Shown here one piece after another: positions 22,473 through 25,880 of a DNA stretch of 25,880 nt (the first letter of the stretch is position 1; the number at the start of each line of letters is the position of its first letter). The DNA comes from Chromera velia (taxonomy: Eukaryota > Sar > Chromeraceae). The notes under the pieces are model-generated. The model did not search any database, was not told the DNA's origin, and saw only the letters and a list, made by a program, of their open reading frames with translations. Location of the stretch: assembly GCA_018398765.1 (NCBI GenBank), contig JAHBMJ010001805.1:1-25880 (forward strand). The letters run 5' to 3'. The translations under genes were made by a program, and so were the position numbers.

Positions 22473-25318
22473 TCAAAAGGCAATTCTGTCATACAGGGGA
22501 ATATCCGTCTTCTCGCTCCACTTGTCCACATACGCCCTGACCCTCTGGGGCCACTTGACGCCCTTCACGATGGTGCACCCCCTCAAACGCGGAAACAAAT
22601 CCACGTCCGTGTACGAAGGCCCGCCTTCCACCGCCTCTTCCTCAGAGTGCAACAGAGGGTCGAGCTTCTGGAGTGCCTTCTCCAGTTGGGGAATGTACTC
22701 AGAGGACCTCTTGAAATTCTCATCGTAGGAGGACGGGGCGTCAAGGGGGTGACGCTCGGTGTAGGTCCGTCGTGCGGCGTCGAATGAGAACTCGGGGAGA
22801 AGGGCAGACCTGCGGAAGACAAATGTTGGTCTTATAAATTAAACGGCGCGTATATCCGTAGAAATTGAATAAGCACTCGATTGACTCACAGGTTTGTCGA
22901 CAAATTCAAGCATCAATTCATGGATGGATTAATGACTTCAATCATTGACTAGACGGTGGACGGCTAGTCGCTTACTTCTTTGTTCAACCGACGGATTTTA
23001 TCACTGATGGGATTGTGGGGGCGAAACAACTTAATATCCAACACTCCATGATGCTCATGCAATTCATCGATCGGGCAAAGAGAAATGGAACGAAAAAAGA
23101 AAAAGGGAAAGCAGGGGTGAAATGTAAAGCGACCCCTCGTTTCTTTCCATTCAGTCAAGAAGCAGAGATTCGAATTGTCAGCCGTAACACGGACACACAC
23201 AAGCAATCATGTGCAACAGAAGATGCAGAGAAATAGGCAGAAAGATGGTGCATTCATGGAATGCTTCTGTCTGTTGATTGACTGAGCTGGTTGATTTTTC
23301 TTGTTGGTCGACTTGTCCTTCTTAATTGCGTTTTCTTTTTTGTTGGTGTTTCCTTGGCAGCTCCTCAATACATGTGGCGTGAACTGGCAGTGTGGAATGC
23401 AGATTGTGTGTTTCAGTAAAAGATGGAGTGTGTCTCCATCTTTGTTCCCATCTTTCTTTTTTGAGATACAAAGGTGCTCGAGAAGTATCGTAACGCGTAC
23501 ATCACCAAACCAACCATCGATGCAAACCCCCCCCCCCCCCCCCCCCACACACACATTGACGCACGCACTCCATGCACTCACCCAGCGAATCGAGGTCGCG
23601 TCAGTCTACGGCTTGCTGCAGTCACCTCATTCATTCTGCAGAACAAGAGGAGAGGAGGACGGGGAGGACAGACAGAGAGCAGCAGAGATTGAGAGAGAGA
23701 GAGAGAGAGAAGCACTGGAGACCACGCACCGATTCAAACGACTGCTGACTGACTGACTGACTGACTGACTGACTGACTGACTGACTGACTGACTGACTGA
23801 CTGACTGACTGACTGACTGACTGACTGACAGACAGACAAACTGGCTGACAGGTGAACGAAAGAGAGCAAAACAGAAAAAACGCAAGGAAAAATCGAAGGG
23901 AGCAAGGAAGCGATGGAAAACAAGTGTCTAGATGTTACACACAAAATGATCCTCCCTCTCTCCTTGCAAACGCCGCCTCACTCACTCACGCGCTGATGAA
24001 TTCTTCCGAGGCCCCCGTCTCCTTCAGCACAGGCCCCCCCGCCCCCATCTTCGCGTCTCCGTCCACCCTCCTGACGATATCCATGGACTCGGGCATCGCG
24101 GTGATCTTCTGGGGGTCTTGCGGGTCTGTCCAGACCAAAATCGGCACCATCTTCTTACCAACCAGACGGGTTGGGATGTCCACCTGGAGGGATCATATGG
24201 AATTTGAATATAAATAAGTATTTTCCTTTTTGGCCACATGTAGCAATCAGTATCAGTAAAGTGAGGAAACGAGGCAGCCATCTTATTCCCAGCCACAGGG
24301 GTGCGCATCTCGGCCTGTGCACGGATCGAATATGATGGAGCTGGTGCGTTGAGCCAGTCCTTCATTCATCTGTGCATTTACACGTGAAAGCTGCTGGCTG
24401 TCCTTTCAGGTCTGCTTGCAGGGCACATGGGGAAAAGAGACAGAAAACAAGGGAAGAGCTAGATGCAGTAATGCACATTCACACACTCTACTAAGATTCT
24501 GAGTACGTTCAATTATTTGCCAAGCAATGATGAGCTGACCTCGTCGTTTGCCAGGCTTTATTTTCATGAAGAATTCTTTATGAAAATAAATGCACAGACC
24601 TCGTCGTTTGCCAGCCAAATGAGTTCGTGTTTGATTTTTTTCAGTCCGAAGATGATGCGTGCGCGCACACAGAAGGGGCAGTGGTCGTACACGTACAGCT
24701 GGGGGAGGGGCCCTGGAGGCACAATTCTGTCATCCGGGACCACCGCGGCGAGACGGGAGGGCGACTCTGCCTTACGGGTCCGAAGACGCTGCTGCATGCA
24801 TGCAGGCAGGATGGATGGAGACGGATTTTCAGTGTGCATGGGGGTAAAGAGAGACAGAGACAGAACGGCAGACAGGTGGAGGAAGGCGGCCTCGAAGGGT
24901 GCTGGTTAGAGAGGTGAGAAGACAGTGTGTTTGCGTATCCGTAACGGTGTCAGTGACGGACACACTGAGCTCAGGAGACGGAGATGACAGAGACGGAGAC
25001 GGGGTGGTCCTAAGCACATGCGAAGACATCCCAGCAGTCAGGCGACTCAGATTCCTCCCTCTCATCTCTAGCGTCTCTCTGTCTCCTCCCCCCCTTACAA
25101 ACTCTTCTCTTCTGCCCCTCAACCGCCTCACGCGTCCACCATCATTCAAGTGGGTGCCGACATTCACGGTACTAGGCGTCTCCTTCCAAGACACTCACTC
25201 TCGAACATCTCCTAACTCTCTGCCTGACGAGACACACCTGCAGTCCAGCAAGAAATCCACTAGCATCGACAGCACACGAGAGGGCCAGCAGACCCCAGAA
25301 AGCACCCATCTGCCCCAT
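22473..25318 (-). CDS. Glutaredoxin-2 (GrxB-like, GST-fold), probably plastid-targeted
   Basis: Glutathione-dependent dithiol oxidoreductase of the bacterial Grx2 family: thioredoxin domain plus helical C-terminal domain. Exons on the minus strand: 25318-25238 (ATG, signal-peptide-like), 24791-24600, 24183-23990, possibly a 28-bp exon 23003-22976, and 22809-22473 (TGA). The active site CPFC is at 24680-24669 within LYVYDHCPFCVRARIIFGL. The next exon has PTRLVGKKMVPIL and the cis-Pro/glutathione-site AMPESMDIVRRVD. The last exon has SALLPEFSFDAARR and ends with LFPRLRGCTIVKGVKWPQRV, the Grx2_C signature. Without the small exon all phases agree, giving 267 residues, but about 18 residues of the interdomain helix are then missing. 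The leader is a hydrophobic stretch ending A-S-G, then Phe and a basic Ser/Arg segment, the complex-plastid pattern. Bacterial GrxB is about 215 residues. Confidence 0.88.
22976..23003 (-). CDS. Tentative 28-bp micro-exon of the glutaredoxin-2 gene
   Basis: Reads DKIRRLNKE between an AATCCCATCAG acceptor and a GTAAGC donor. It fits the start of the interdomain helix and the incoming phase, but its outgoing phase (0) does not match the next exon, which needs phase 2. Either another small exon is unseen or this one is not used. Confidence 0.35.
23527..23546. repeat. Poly-C run
   Basis: Twenty consecutive C on the plus strand followed by a short CA tract, inside a glutaredoxin-2 intron. A similar C run lies at 9-26 in the AP2 gene intron. 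Such runs are prone to sequencing-length error. Confidence 0.95.
23745..23830. repeat. (CTGA)n microsatellite, about 21 units
   Basis: Perfect tetranucleotide array in a glutaredoxin-2 intron, followed by decayed units (GACAGACAGACAAACTGG). On the sense strand of that gene it reads (GTCA)n, the word seen reiterated at several lipin 5' splice sites. Confidence 0.97.
24537..24614 (-). repeat. 18-bp direct repeats flanking a 34-bp near-palindrome at a glutaredoxin exon end
   Basis: GACCTCGTCGTTTGCCAG occurs at 24537-24554 and 24597-24614. Between them, 24557-24590 is an inverted repeat centred on GAATTC with 16 of 17 arm bases matching. In the sense orientation each copy contains the exon end plus a GT donor (GTCTGT and GTCAGC). 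Use of the inner donor keeps the frame; use of the outer one adds 60 bases including a stop. Confidence 0.93.
24789..24792 (-). other. Tandem (NAGNAG) acceptor of the glutaredoxin leader exon
   Basis: In sense the junction reads GCATGCAG then CAG then CGT, so splicing may start the exon at 24791 or 24788. Both keep the frame and differ by one Gln in the transit-peptide region. Confidence 0.65.
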
Positions 25319-25880
25319 TATTGCGCACAGCAACCCGGTGGCTGGAGACTTCACGGCGCGGGAGACACCTACAAGACCGGGGGTGTCAAGCCGTCTACGG
25401 TTCTCGTTCAAGAGCACAAAACTGTCGTATGGTATGACGGCTCTTTCAGCTCGCAATACGATACTGGAACGTCGTAGAATTAAAGCATGAACGGCTGCAT
25501 GTTGGCACTGAGAAGTGTCTGAATTGAACATGCTGTCTGACATTCAGACAAGACACGAAATCCGCGTCTCGTTCGTCGCGCGCTTTGCGCGCACATGCGT
25601 TGCCTAGCTCTGCATGCGTGCATCTGACGCAAGCAAGCTTGCGAACGGCCCCGGAAAGCAAGAAAAATGAGAACTTCACGATTGACGCACGCAGGCCAGC
25701 CGATTGGGCAGTCGCGCCGACCCCCCCCCCCCGCGGGAAAAGCCGTAGAACCCCCCCTCCCCCAGGAAAAAAGCCCGGGGATGCAGCCTGTCGCTTTCCG
25801 GGGCCACTGACGCACGCATACATGGTTCATGCACGCTTTTCTGGACCATTTGGGGCGGGATCTTTCCGGGGCCTTTTTTT
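25319..25880. promoter_or_regulatory. Upstream region of glutaredoxin-2 with repeat-family fragments
   Basis: Holds the presumed promoter of the minus-strand gene; no clear core element is seen. From about 25560 the sequence is rich in palindromes (GCGCGCTTTGCGCGC, CGCAAGCAAGCTTGCG) and in words of the 4.4-4.8 kb inverted-repeat family: GGCCCCGGAAAG at 25647, CTTTCCGGGGCC at 25794 and 25862, and TGACGCACGC at about 25683 and 25808. Confidence 0.55.

Noticed and set aside
23745-23830. Tetranucleotide array considered as a CRISPR or minisatellite
   Set aside because: It is a perfect 4-bp repeat without spacers: a plain microsatellite.
24899-25477. Plus-strand frame of 192 codons
   Set aside because: No domain; it is antisense to the glutaredoxin leader exon and its first intron, where the minus strand has a consistent gene model.

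Overview
The window is eukaryotic nuclear DNA, most likely from a chromerid alga (Chromera velia-like) or a close photosynthetic alveolate. The evidence is: intron-rich genes with GT-AG introns, coding exons packed with acidic, Ser/Pro and Gly low-complexity sequence, an AP2 DNA-binding domain of the ApiAP2 kind, a redox gene with an apparent signal-plus-transit (complex plastid) leader, many simple repeats, and a Ty3/gypsy LTR retrotransposon. The species assignment is inference; the gene content is read directly.

Layout. (1) 86-3946, minus strand: an AP2-domain gene of at least six exons, running off the left edge. (2) 3947-5208: the shared upstream region of two divergent genes, holding two identical copies of a small inverted-repeat element. 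(3) 5209-12239, plus strand: a lipin / phosphatidate phosphatase gene resolved into 11 exons whose phases all agree. It has an N-terminal lipin domain, a very long acidic linker and a catalytic LNS2 domain with DIDGT. (4) 12240-15331: no gene seen; GC-rich non-coding DNA that turns abruptly AT-rich near 14.65 kb. (5) 15337-21755, plus strand: a complete, young Ty3/gypsy element with 275-bp LTRs differing at 4 sites and flanked by the direct repeat ACGTA. It encodes gag, protease, RT, RNase H, integrase and a chromodomain-like tail. A textbook -1 frameshift signal joins gag to protease, and three in-frame stop interruptions lie at domain boundaries. (6) 21761-22472: the other half of the AT-rich DNA. 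(7) 22473-25318, minus strand: a glutaredoxin-2 (GrxB-like) gene, probably plastid-targeted. (8) 25319-25880: its upstream region, with more copies of the inverted-repeat motif seen at 4.4-4.8 kb.

The AP2 and lipin genes are divergent. The lipin and glutaredoxin genes are convergent, with the retroelement between them. The three host genes have unrelated jobs (transcription control, phosphatidate to diacylglycerol conversion, thiol redox), so this is ordinary eukaryotic gene order and not an operon. Most long open frames on the opposite strands are shadows produced by purine-rich coding strands. The most noteworthy signals are the frameshift cassette in the retroelement, the stops at its domain junctions, a palindrome between 18-bp direct repeats at a glutaredoxin exon end, an optional in-frame intron inside the lipin catalytic domain, and iterated GTCA motifs at lipin 5' splice sites.
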